NCBI GenBank assembly: GCA_013423385.1
Contig: BLZA01000032.1
Location: 124,001 to 188,000, forward strand
DNA: 64,000 nucleotides
Reading direction: 5' to 3'
DNA from: Naganishia liquefaciens
Lineage: Eukaryota; Basidiomycota; Tremellomycetes; Filobasidiales; Filobasidiaceae
Shown here: one piece after another, positions 36,901 through 47,760 of the stretch
Numbering within the stretch: the first letter of the stretch is position 1
How the letters are laid out: every line of letters starts with the position of its first letter
Notes under the pieces: model-generated
Told to the model about the DNA's origin: nothing
The model's database searches: none
What the model saw: only the letters and a program-made list of their open reading frames with translations
Made by a program: the position numbers and the translations under genes

Positions 36901-38213
36901 TCCGAGCCACAAGAGCGTTGTGCTTATCGTCAGTAAGTGAGAGCACGCTTGATGTGTGACGACATCCGTCAATCACGAGCTCGGCAACAGGTGATTCTTG
37001 CGACATGGGTCATAATCGCATCGGCTTTCATCTTCTCGGTCAACGCTTTCGCTACAAAGGCACAGCAAACGCGCACTGTCGGTGATGGCATGATTTACAG
37101 TTGTGAGTTAAGCGATATGAAAACACATTAGGGCGTTTACTGACCAAACTTGGCCTCCTCGCAGCCTGGTGGCTGTTCTGCCTGCTGACAATCCTAGAAA
37201 TCGGAATCCCTGGCCTGTTCATGCTTCGAGCGAGCACTGCCTTCGAGCACTCCCGATCCCACCGTAAAATCGAAAGTCCAAGACAAAGATTTCGAGGTGG
37301 GTTCTCAGATCGCGAGGAGCATCCCATGCTGACGACCGTCTCGCCAGCATTCTTCCCATCTCGCGTATCTTTGCCGAAGATTGCCGCTGCTTGCGTGTTC
37401 TGTGTCGCTATCTCGTTCTCGCTACTTCCGCTGTTCCCCCTGATCGGCCTGCCGGCGATGGTCTTTCTTGGGTTGCTGTACATCGCCGGTCGATACCTCG
37501 CCATCTACGCCGACTGTACCTTACATGGCGGATCCCACGGCCAACTCGCAATCTCGATTTTGTGGAGCCTTGGATGGGTGCTATGCCTTCAGCCCCTCCT
37601 CCTAGGCTTGGTCATCCTGTCGAGGAGGGAATGGGCGATCGGAGGAGCGAGTGTGGGCGTAGCTTTGACGGGCTCGATTGTATTCGAGATATTGGCGAGA
37701 ACCAAGTGCCGGTTGCCACGTCTATCGAGGGACGATCGGGATCAGTTGCAAGGATTCTCGGAAAGCCTGAAGAGACATACGGGTGACCTTATTGTCGACC
37801 ACGAAGAGACAGCACCAAGCGAGCCATCCGGTGATCGCCCCCGGCGTCGATCCAACGCAACAATATTCGAGTTGATGTCGGATCTCCTAATACCCTCGGA
37901 GCGACGTCGAAGTCGTGGATTTTTGCCCCTCCAGACTGAGCACATCGACGACATGCTCGAGCCATACCCTGCAAATCTCGCTCATCCGGATATTCACCGA
38001 AATCGCCACGAAATCCCCCCACTCTCGTTACGGACCGGCGAAGGGTTTGATACCACGAAATACCACTTGCGAACAATGTATCCGCCGGAAATGGTCATGC
38101 CCGTTCCCGTCGTCTGGCTGCCTGATGACAAGGTGAACATCGGAAAGCAAGAAGTCGAGGATTTGCGACGATTCCACAGACTGCCGGCAATGTTGGATGC
38201 TGTGCGAAGCTAA
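33917..38213 (+). CDS. CSC1/OSCA/TMEM63-type cation channel (DUF221 family)
   Basis: The family forms osmo- or mechanosensitive cation channels; yeast Csc1, Rsn1 and Phm7 are members. Seen: N-terminus MSDRKLYYYTACGEKGE spliced to a Ser/Thr-rich luminal stretch. TM1 is GAVLSLILGLLFGLTVWV, followed by VGVYGARTWFVED. Two more TMs follow (ITLVACKLMTWSTFASVVFV, VIILVVLSAGIIFLPSLLY). The cytosolic domain has VNIRGVYAIPFFRDTTALKR, joined by a 43-nt intron (donor GTTCGT). The 7TM pore region starts MAREDVEWKELGRISTARTA. It ends with a polar tail holding VPVVWLPDD, typical of the family's C-terminal domain. About ten introns, including one of only 39 nt after WFVED. A divergent member: the soluble loop is long and rich in Ser/Arg. 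Specific ion or membrane is not known. Confidence 0.8.
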
Positions 38214-38495
38214 TAGTTGGTATCGACATAGACTTGGCTAGATGGAATTTCTGCTTTGTGAGCGTAGATTGTATAGATGAGAATGGACCATTTCTGTGTT
38301 CTCCGGACTCGAGCAACGGAGGCGAGGCTTGTTGCGAGTGCGCTTGGGCAGCTGCTTGGGCTCATCGGCGTTCGAAACAATAATAGCGATCGAGCGGGTT
38401 CGGTGAACAAGCGGACTTGATCATCGTTGTCGTTGCTTGCTGTTAATCATATACCATATCTCCCTGATGTCCATTGCCTTCAGACGCAAGCAACG

Positions 38496-40616
38496 ATGAA
38501 GTATACCCATCTGGCACAGATCGCACGAGCCACCACCAGCCCAGGCCGAATCACACTCCGGGCACAAGAGCGACTCCCGACGACGCGATCCTACGCGACA
38601 TCCTCTTCCAGCTCGTCCCATTTGGTTAGAAACGGACTGCTTGCCGCAGGACTGCTGGCAGCTGCGGGAGCGAGCTATCTCTACCCGGAAATGTTTGAAA
38701 CAGGAGGATCGAGCGGTATCGAGGATGACTCCAAATCAAAGTTGGAAACCTTGCAAGTATTTAGCAGCCAGACTCCGACTCGTCACTGATCGTCCGTCGT
38801 CTTGCAGCACCACGCGAATCATGACCCGTCGAGGCGTGGTAGAGCACACGCATGACTACCTCGGCGATGTAAAAGCGGAAAAACTTTTGCGTTCGAATGA
38901 GACCTCTCAAACATTCAAGCCTATCAAATCAACCGGTGTCGTCCGATTCGACAACAACTGGGTGGAATGCAATGATCCGATCGAAGACCGCCATGCCGAA
39001 AGCTTTCTCTCAAGAGATGTTCTCTACACCAGGGTTCCGAAATCTGAAATCGAAGATGAGAGCACAATTGTGGATCTGGTTGATCGCGGGGGACTCAAGC
39101 TTTTCAGTATCATGGATGGACATGCCGGATACGCTACGGCGGAACTTTTGCGCAAGACGCTGCACCCAATGATTGTCCTCTCGCTTCGATCCCTATATGC
39201 CGGATACAAGCCAAGCACTATCGACCCAATGTTGACTATGAGACAGTCTCAAAGAGGTTTGGGCGTTGAAAAGGTGACATCCTATCTCTGGTCATTCCTT
39301 CCCGGTCACGCAAAGGGGTCGCATGCGCCCAGCTCGCCATTCCCCATCGACTCCCAATCCATATCGGACGCCCTTACATCTGCGTTCCTCGAGCTCGACT
39401 TCCAGATCTGCAACGCACCTCTCCGCCTGATTCCGCATATTCCCGCAAAGCCGGGAAAGCCAAATGTTAGACCGATCCTGAAGCCGATGATTGAACCGGC
39501 GGACAATGGAGCGTGTGCCGTGACTCTTCTAGTAGATGAAGATCGTGAAGAGATCTACGTCGCCAATGCCGGAGATGCTAGAGCTGTTGCTGGTTACTGG
39601 ATTGATGGTCACAAAGATTCAAGTGGAAAGGAGGTGCAAGGAGGTTGGCGCTGCGAGGTCTTGACCGAGGATCAAATGGGCGACAACCCCAGGGAGATTG
39701 AGCGGTACGTACCTATCCATTCTGTTTGGGCGATACTGACAGTTTCAAAGGATGAAGAAGGAACATCCAGGGGAGGAAGACACGGTGATTTCCCGCGGCC
39801 GAGTTATGGGCGCGCTGCAACCTACCAGATCATTCGGTATGCCCAACATCTGCGTGAAGAATTTAGCTCATTTGGGTGTTCCAGGTGATGCACCATGGTA
39901 CAAGTGGACCGAAAGCGAGACGAAGGCGTAAGTCTTGAGGTCGAGCCTCCCGAACTCTGAAGCTGACAGGACCGATAGAATCGAAAAGCTCAATGGCGGG
40001 GAGACAAGAAACCAGCCAAGGGCATTTGATGGATCAAAGACCAACACGCAGCCCTATGTGACTGCAAGACCCGAGGTGACATATAAAAGCCTGAATGGAG
40101 ACACCGCTCAAGGACAGCTCAAATTCATCATCATGGCCACAGATGGACGTGAGTAATATCGATATTTCTGACTCCATCTGCTAACATCGCGCAGTCTGGG
40201 ATAGCATTTCCTCGGAAGAGGCGGTCGGTTTGGTTGCGACTCACATCGCCCACCCAAAGCACAAGCCCATCTCGCGCTCGATTGTCCAACACAGCCTCCT
40301 TCCCGAGAACCCCGAATCGCGCAGCAAGTATCCCGGTCCGCGCCCGAAGGAAGAAGCTCTTGACGGAGACTGGGTATATCAGGACGACAATGCCGCCACG
40401 CATTTGATCAGGAACTCTCTGAGTACGGGCAAGAAGACAGCTTACGAATTGCTGAGTATGAAGGCGCCAGTGGCGAGGTGGCTTCGGGACGACGTGACCT
40501 GCTCGTAAGTACTAGAACGGGCTGTTGGTGCGGAAACTCACGACAATACGCATAGCGTCATTTTCTTTGGTGCCAAGCCCGGCGAGTCGGACTTGCCGAT
40601 CAAGGCAAAATTGTAG
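38496..40616 (+). CDS. PTC5: mitochondrial PP2C phosphatase, Ptc5/pyruvate dehydrogenase phosphatase type
   Basis: This group dephosphorylates and activates the E1 subunit of mitochondrial pyruvate dehydrogenase. Seen: an Arg/Ser/Thr-rich mitochondrial presequence (HLAQIARATTSPGRITLRAQ), a single hydrophobic segment (GLLAAGLLAAAGASYLYP), then PP2C motifs: DPIEDRHAE, FSIMDGHAGYATAELL (metal-binding Asp-Gly-His-x-Gly), CAVTLLVDEDREEIYVANAG, DARAVAGYW, VISRGRVMGALQPTRSFG and IMATDGLWDSISSEEAV. The first intron must use a GC donor (38753-38807, GCAAGT), giving LETFTTRIMTRRG; the nearby GTATTT would shift the frame. The last exon is short and ends at 40616. Tandem with the channel gene upstream. 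Confidence 0.88.
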
Positions 40617-41181
40617 TCATTACCGCGAAGCCTATACACCATAATCCCGGCATGCTATGCCCTAAACGGGGGATGGATTCTTCTCTCCATGATCACGTGA
40701 GGGGTCATTTAACACCTAGAGATAAACTGCTGGAATTTCAGGCTTCCAGTCAATTCCACGGCTTCCGAGTTTCTGTTGTCATGCAAGTGCTTTCAAGGGG
40801 TTTTCTCATGACCAGCATCCGTGTCAATCAGATGCATATAGACATATCGCCAAGGTCATGTCGCCCTTGCATTTGAAAATTTCCACTTCCATCTCCTGGA
40901 CAGCCCTTAGCATTCCAAACCATTGACCAGATTGCGTAGTCTCGTTGTTGATCATTCGCCGAATGCATTTATCGTGGCCTTGGCTAACTCGTTGAACAAT
41001 TGCAAGATCCTTTCCTTCTTGATCTATCGCGAGAACCGCATGATATACTTCTTCGAATGTCCAGGCATACTGACGCCGCATGCACAGATGAAACTTCATT
41101 ACAACAAATGCTTTACAACGACGCCCAAGTTCAGGATATAAATCGCTACAAATCGCCATTCCCATTTAAGACGGACCTCGA
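40617..41181. other. intergenic, convergent 3' ends
   Basis: Between the 3' ends of PTC5 (+) and RIM9 (-). Short frames only (minus 41165-40824 is without recognisable content). Nothing identified. Confidence 0.4.
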
Positions 41182-43093
41182 CTAATGGAAATATCCGCCC
41201 TTACCCGAAGGCGCTGCAGGCGGATATCCGCCGCTCGCGCCCGACTCATACATTGGCGGCGCATCCCCGACCGGCCCGGCGTCCTGTGCATGCGTCATCG
41301 GAGCGTATCCCTCAGGCGAGGTCACGCTCGCACCGAGGTAATCCGGGTCGACGATTTGGGTATTTATGCGGTGTGGTTGAGGCGCAAGCGGTGGCGGCGG
41401 TGAACGAGTATTGGAGGGGTATGATTGAGTTGTGGGTTCTTCGTAAGCTGCATAGGCGTCTTGTGTGGATGCCAGGTTTCCGTATACTTGCTGAGATTGA
41501 TCGTACGAGCTTTGTCGAGGCTGATCATATGAGCCTTGCTGAGGTTGCGCATATGCGCTCTGTTGATTATCGTACGGCTGCGACACAGGTCTAGCCGCGT
41601 TCATCGCATATCCATCCTGCTGAACTCTGTATCCTTGCTGAGCGTACTGCACATTTTCATATCCCGTGTCTGCGAGATAATCAGCCACCATCTGATAATT
41701 GACGATAAGCGACCACTCACGTCGTGGTCCACCATACGCTTCGTATCCCCCTTGCGTCTGGGCACGAGCACCCACCCCATATCCAGCCTGCTGCGCGTGA
41801 CCAGCTTGCGCATACGCTGCTGCAACATTTGCCACCGCCCCTTCCGGCAAACCCGGCATCATCATCCCCTCATGCCTTCCACTACCCACTCCTACAAAGC
41901 TTCCGGCATACGTCGACGCAGGCGTCATCGATCGTGTGCCCGCGACCGGCGGAAGTCCCGGAACGAGGTTGCCCGGGCTACTCTGCGCGTATGATTCTTG
42001 TTGCGCGAGATATTCCGTTTGTGGACGGGCGTATGGGTCCGAGTATGGAGTTTGGTCTTGTGCTGGGTATGGTTGCGCAGGATAGGCTGATGCGCTGGGC
42101 ACGTAGCCTCGATCGGTACGCGGCGGAGTGACTTGACGGGGTGGTGGCGCTTGCGGTTGCGGCGGGTACCGTTGTCCGTATCCGTAGCCAACACCGTTCA
42201 CCGCCGACCCGTACGGCACGGTCCCTTGCTTGTCCTCCTCATCATCATCGTTGAGATATTTATCCGTCGCCGTCAACGGCACGCTCACTTCCTCTTCCTT
42301 CACCGGCGGTCCCATCCGTTTCCCACCTCGCGCTCCACTTTCCCGCTGCCACTCTGCCTGCGCATCCTGCTCCTGTCGCATCGCCTCATACGCACGATCC
42401 CCGCGAGTCTTGCTCTGATTACGCTTATTCCCGACCGCACAGCACTTGCCAAAGCCAAGCACGCAGCCCGAGATGGCGGTAAGCACCCATGCGGCGAGGG
42501 TGAGCCATACGCAAACGCCGATGGTGGCGGTCGCGCCGGTAACGTTGTTGATCCGTGCGCGGGCGATGTAGAACATGATGGCGTCGATGATGAATGAGAT
42601 GAGGGCGAGTGCCGAGGTGAGCCATTGAAACATTGATGGAAAGCAGAGAAGGGAAAAGTTGGGGAGGAGGTCCAGCAGGGATAGTAGTATCCCAGCTACG
42701 CCCGTGCAGAGGGCTTTGCCGGCGTTAGCGATGCCACGCGGTGCGCAAGGATTGAGACTCACCGACGACATGCAAGAACAGCACATAGGTCAAGTACTTT
42801 GTGACCACGTTTGGGATATCGAATATCGGATTTTGCAGAGCAAAGATGGTATCCGGATCAAATGTATACCCAATCGTCGGCCCGACACATCCATTAGCGT
42901 CCACTGCCGACCCATTCGTCACGGCCGCTCCGCCCGTCGTGCAGTATCCGAGCGTTCCAAACGTCGCCTCGAAGCCCGAGTATTCCGCTTTGAGGAAAAA
43001 GAGCGACTTGATAAGTGGAGTGTTGAATGAGACAATGGCGAGGAGAACGACGGGGATGACGGAGAGGACAATGCCCGGGATGGTTTCCTTCAT
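41182..43093 (-). CDS. RIM9: PalI/Rim9 (SUR7 family) pH-response membrane protein
   Basis: PalI/Rim9 is a plasma-membrane protein helping the Rim21/PalH alkaline-pH sensor, upstream of Rim101/PacC. Seen: four membrane segments in SUR7/claudin-like order: TM1 GIVLSVIPVVLLAIVSF, then an extracellular loop with FGTLGYCT and a Cys-containing segment, then AGILLSLLDLLPNFSLL, WLTSALALISFIIDAIMFYI and IGVCVWLTLAAWVLTAISGC. A 350-residue cytosolic tail rich in Tyr, Gln, Pro and Ala follows (repeats of YAQ, YDQ). Start MKETIPGIV at 43093; upstream in-frame ATGs would add a charged leader, less likely. Intron after LHV gives VAGILLS. A second intron, near 41660-41715, interrupts the tail. Tail proline content suits partner binding. 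Confidence 0.85.
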
Positions 43094-43771
43094 CTTGAGG
43101 CGTATCGAGAGGGTCTTCCGTTTCACACGAATCCCGCGAGAATTGACGCGATCGTGTGGTCGAATGAGGCCTCTATACCATCCACAGCTTTGCGTTTCAG
43201 ATCTCACAAGGGATCGGCTGACGTTTTGCGCAAAGGATGTCTGGGGTGTTTCATGTTCCATCCAAAGGGAGCAGCGTGCCAGTCAAGGAGCAGGCACCAC
43301 AGCCTCACGCGTTGATCACGTGCACGCGGGGCACCAAGAGCTGGCCGCAGTGGGAGAGAGGAATCGTCAACACAGCCTCCGTCGCGCAGTCGCCACTCCT
43401 CCTCCGACGGAACCCGTTGTCAGCGAGCCATGACCTTGTGTCAGCCGAGAGACAGCTTGGGTCAGCGGCTGTGGGCTGAAATCTCGGCTGTTGGTCTGAG
43501 AACGCAAAATGCTATCGCTGCGTCAGGCTTGTGTCAATCTGTGAAACAGATTCGAAAATTGACTTCGGTTCCCCCCTCCCTCCCTTCGTCGACGTTCCAT
43601 CATTCTGTATTCTATATACATATGCACGTCATTATATACGATCTTTTCTAACATATCATTTTGAATGTCTAGATCACGTTTTTACAAGACAAGGAAGGCA
43701 GGCATTGGACATTACTAGAGGATTATGGAAAGAAATTTCTGTTTTAGTGTGGTAGTCTGTGCCAGCTTAAC
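43094..43771. other. promoter-side intergenic region of the PalI gene
   Basis: Between the PalI start (-) and the 3' end of the next minus-strand gene. Includes GATCACGTGCACG at about 43315 (one CACGTG hexamer) and an AT-rich part at 43600-43680. No gene supported. Confidence 0.4.
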
Positions 43772-45407
43772 TCAACGAACCTTGGGTCCAAATCGCTCTA
43801 CTGAAGCTACGGAGACACCAGCAGTGCTGGAAGAGCTACCAGCGGACTCCAGGTTCTTCAGGAAAGCCTCGACACTTCTCTCACTTATGAAGGGCTCATA
43901 TCGTGGCGACCCGTAGAAGGCCCACCGCTTTCCCTCTTCGTCAACTGATTGGTGACTGCGCACAGAAGCGGTTGACACGCGACTGAGTGGAGGGGGTGGC
44001 GAAGGGAAGCTATCGATCAGGCGCTTTTGCTCAGCTGCAAGTACCGCCAGAGTGGAACCTTCAGATGATTGGGTTGCTGTGCGGAGAAGGCATCCTCCTG
44101 TGGTCAACAGGGGTCTCAGGCAGGGGCGATGTCGGAGGGGGACTATTAGGGGGTTCGAAGGGGTTCGCCCTTGCAGAGACTGCTGGAATCGAGATGTGCG
44201 GTCGTCCGCGTTCTTTTGCTTTCAGATTTCCGCTGATGTCCACGGGAGTCGCCATCATGGGGTTCCGTCGACCGTCAAGGAGCTGCGAGGAAAATGGCAT
44301 TTCTTGATGCCTGACGGAGTTAGGTGAATTTCCAAAGTTTGTTGAGGATGGCGAGTACTGTGATCGATTTGCCGGAAATTCGCTATTTTCCGGGATGGGA
44401 GTATGCTGCCGGCTCAAATCGCCCCTTGACCGACGTTGCCTACCGCTTGCTTTTCTTCTGGAAGGAGAGTTCGGGAGGATATAGCCAGAGTCACTTCCCT
44501 TCTGTCTCAGAGCCGGTTGTACCTCCCCTGGAATGGGCAACAACAGGGTCGAAGCGAAACTTGTAGTTGTGCATGTTGAATTGCGACTAGACTCTTGTTC
44601 CGGAAGAATGAAAGAACCATAAGAGGGGGTTCTGGCATTTGCACTTTGCTGACATATCTGGCTGGTGGTCTCACTTGGCGATCTTAGCTCGAATTCCTTG
44701 TCGCTTCTGCTGTTGAAGAACCGACTACCTGGAATGCGAAGACCAGAAAGCAAAGTGAATTGCTTGAACAATCTACTGCTAGTTGTACTTGAACGCCTTC
44801 GATCTGGGCCTCCAGCTCGTTCAGCTTCGAATGCTGTAGAGAGGGAAGCATTGCCACAGACTCTGTCATCTGCGTCGGGCTCCGATCGGTTACTATCAGG
44901 CTGTCCTGGATCCATCGCGAAGTGCTGCTCGCTGCCCCAAGCCTCCAGAGGTCCTAATTGCCACCTTGCATTGTCTAATTGCGCGGCTATAGCTTTGGTT
45001 ATCACGATGACAGACGAGGACATGGAATAGAGCCGCTTTAAAACCCGCCAGCGACAGGCTTCTTCCCCTTCCTGTCTTTCAACCTGGGTTCCTTCGGGTT
45101 GCAAACGGTCTTTATTGAAAGTTTCATGGCATTTCGACAGTTCGCGGCGACAGTCGGCAGCAATTGACCTATTCTTGTCAGCGGAATTATACTCTGCGGC
45201 GTCTTCACAAATATTCCGAGAATCGGAGCTAACCAAATATCTGTCCAGGTAGGCCAGCTCTTTAGCGTATTCAAGATAGGCACTAATGTAGACCCTCTCC
45301 ATCAAAGGGAGATCAGAAGCGTTGGAAAGCTCATGGCTGCGGAGTAACGTGTTCCTAACCTTCAATACGGTGTTACGTGAGCGTTCGCGTTCATTGTCCC
45401 AAAGCAT
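43772..45407 (-). CDS. unrecognised protein: helical N-terminus, Ser-rich tail, frame change near 44.1 kb
   Basis: Not recognised. A 448-codon frame (45407-44061) begins MLWDNERERSRNTVLKVRN and has about 150 residues of predicted helix with scattered Cys (ADCRRELSKCHETF, RWRVLKRLYSMSSSVIVITK). A long Ser/Pro/Asn-rich region follows. A second frame (44107-43772) overlaps its end and continues as ATQSSEGSTLAVLAAEQKRL to VERFGPKVR. It reads as a natural C-terminus but is out of frame, with no good intron between. Either a missed intron or a frameshift. There is no membrane segment or enzyme motif. It heads a block of minus-strand orphan frames. Confidence 0.45.
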
Positions 45408-46483
45408 GTTCAGATGATAACCTCAATGTCAAGCTCTAGAGGTCTCGACTGCCCTGTTTCTCGGCCGAGATGTTTTGCGTAGGGTGCCGGATGTGCACGG
45501 TCTTTAGCTCAATTGCAATCTGGTTCGAAAAACTGGGGTTGGTTTTCTGTGAAAGAGGAAGGATCTTCTATTATCCCCGGTTTAGTCCACCCACAAACCC
45601 GTTGATTTATAAGAAGAAAGACTTGAATTCTCGTGGCATGTCAGGTTTGGGATTGTCCTTTGTTCAAGAAAGTTTTTCAACTACCGATTGGCTCCGTGCA
45701 TCAAGACCATTGACGAAAAATAATCCCCCTTTCTTCACTCCTGAGTGACGCAATTGTCAGCGGTAGAGAGCAATCTTCCCCCTGCCCCCCCCCCATAGTC
45801 TTCCCCGCTGACTCGCCCGTGACACTTGGTTGCACAGCATACATCCTTTGAGAAACTCCGCCTCGCTGTTAATTTCACAGTCGGATTACACAGGACGCAG
45901 CTGTAAGGCGCACGAGGGATGGTTGGAGCGTCTACGAATCGCAGAGCTGTATATCAAAGCCTGACAGTGCTGACACTCGACCTCTGAGTTTTCTGAGCAA
46001 ACAGTGAACACATACTTTTTATGTATTAGTGGAGAAGCCTCTTCTTGACAACACTTCGTTAAAGGCGGTTCAAAATTACATTTACAAAGAGATGAACCAG
46101 CAAGAATTCGCTCGCCCCGATTACTCAGCGAAGTGAATACGTCGATCTTCCAAAAGTCAGTCTTGCGGTCGTTACGGAGCAACGGCAGATAGATACCCCT
46201 GCGGGAATCCAGCATAAGAGGCTAGCATGGCATCTCTCTCATTATCTGATCAGTACTAGTGCTACAACCGAGACATGTAGAGAATTGTATGAAGAAGACA
46301 AAGATTATCATACAAGCCTGGCACACTTCGCCTCGCAAACCGCTAGTCGCTTAAGGGGTAAACCATGCCAGGCTAAATGCTACAACGGAGCCGGCTAAAA
46401 TTTCCTTCCCTCCCTAAGATACTGTTCGAGATTCGAGATTGAGCGCTTTGACCCGTTTTTCGGGGCACTTCTTTCCCAATGCT
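45408..46483. other. spacer with one small Cys-containing minus frame
   Basis: Minus frame 46215-45886 (110 codons) has a Cys pattern (CKC, KCCQ, CQHC) but no known domain, and is too weak to call a gene. The rest holds the probable promoter of the 45407 gene and a C-rich run near 45780-45793. Confidence 0.3.
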
Positions 46484-47375
46484 TCACCGAATGAGGATTT
46501 CGGAGGCCAAAGGAGATACGACGGTTGCGTTGATTGTTTCCGGTTGTGTTTCGGAATCTGATTTCTTTCCTGATATAAAACTTTTGGCAGTCATGAGGGT
46601 CATGCGCCAGAATGTAGGCTTTCCAGACCCAGGATAGTCTTTTGCTCCAGGTATCTCATCAATCGATGCCTGTGGATCAGTTTGTCGACCGAAATTGTCG
46701 ACTACGTCTCTTAGACCATCGAAGCTGAAGTTTGACACGGACGGCAGCTGTGAGTCCTTGCTAGAAACCTCTACCCCAGCTGGATCAATTTCGGTACGTT
46801 TGATAGTGGAGTGTATAACTTCCGTCAAACACCACAGCTTGTGGCAATCCCGCCAGAACTGCCCTCGGTCGGAATTTAGAGGGTCCGGCCGGAATGAATC
46901 TGCCAGGCTTATGCAATGATTGGTAATAGTTTTACGACAGTCCTTGATCTTCTCCCAGAAAACGGCTGGTAAAATGCAATCACGGTGATCTGTCTCGCCA
47001 GCTGCTTCGCAAGTAAGACGTGCCAGCAACTTGACATGGCCCAGGAATTTCGTGGTATCGACTATTTCCGTCTCAAACAGGTACTCATGGCAGCCCTCGC
47101 CGTACTTGAGCTTGTCCTCAAGAACGACTACCAGTTGTAGAACGGCATCCGTGAGCTCTTGCTCCCTTTAATTCTCCATCTATCCACGTTTGGAAATGCC
47201 TGACAGCTTTAGTTTCGGGCTTCATTTGTGTGAATGACATATCTTTACGAACTTGAGCGGAGCGTTTCGAGATCGCGGACGATATGTAGGTTGCGACTGT
47301 CATCGAATGGATCATTTGGGAACGTGGAGACTCGCGATGAGGGCTGGCAATCCAATCTTCTGAGTCAAAAGTCAC
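46484..47375 (-). CDS. unrecognised orphan protein, exon structure unresolved
   Basis: Not recognised. A continuous minus frame starts well upstream of the first ATG: ELTDAVLQLVVVLEDKLKYG, then HEYLFETEIVDTTKFLGHVK and LLARLTCEAAGETDHRDC. It continues through FWEKIKDCRKTITNHCISLA to the stop at 46484. Upstream, another frame reads STFPNDPFDDSRNLHIVRDL and could be joined by an intron with donor GTTCGT and an unusual AAG acceptor. The protein is helical, Cys-containing and Ser-rich towards the end, like its neighbour at 43772-45407, though no clear alignment between them was found by eye. Start codon uncertain; coordinates are the span of credible coding. Confidence 0.4.
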
Positions 47376-47760
47376 GGGGCCACGTTCGCTTCATTCTGGA
47401 TGAGCGAGGTGCTCTTGTCACTTGCAGAGAATTATATCTCTCGTGGGAAGGCCATGTCGGCCACAATAAGCTGCGCGGATGCACCATTCACGCATACCTG
47501 TCCTCCTTTGGCAAACCCCTTTCAATCAGATCTTTACGCCTAGGATTGCGTACGTAGATGCTTTGCAAGCCCTTTTGACAATGCAAAGCCCAGATCGCGA
47601 AGCGTTTCATAATTCTTTGGATGAACCCTTTTGCGAAACGCCTGATATCCTAAGACAGTGCTCTACTGGAATGAGCAGAAGTCAACTGTAGACCAAATGT
47701 GTACCGCGTCATTGAATTGGAGATACATCGTAGTTCTACGTCTGAGCCTACGCCGATCTA
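47376..47760. other. spacer between MAP1 and the orphan gene
   Basis: A minus frame here reads VHPKNYETLRDLGFALSKGL and may be a first exon of the orphan gene downstream, but no splice chain could be fixed. No other feature. Confidence 0.3.
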
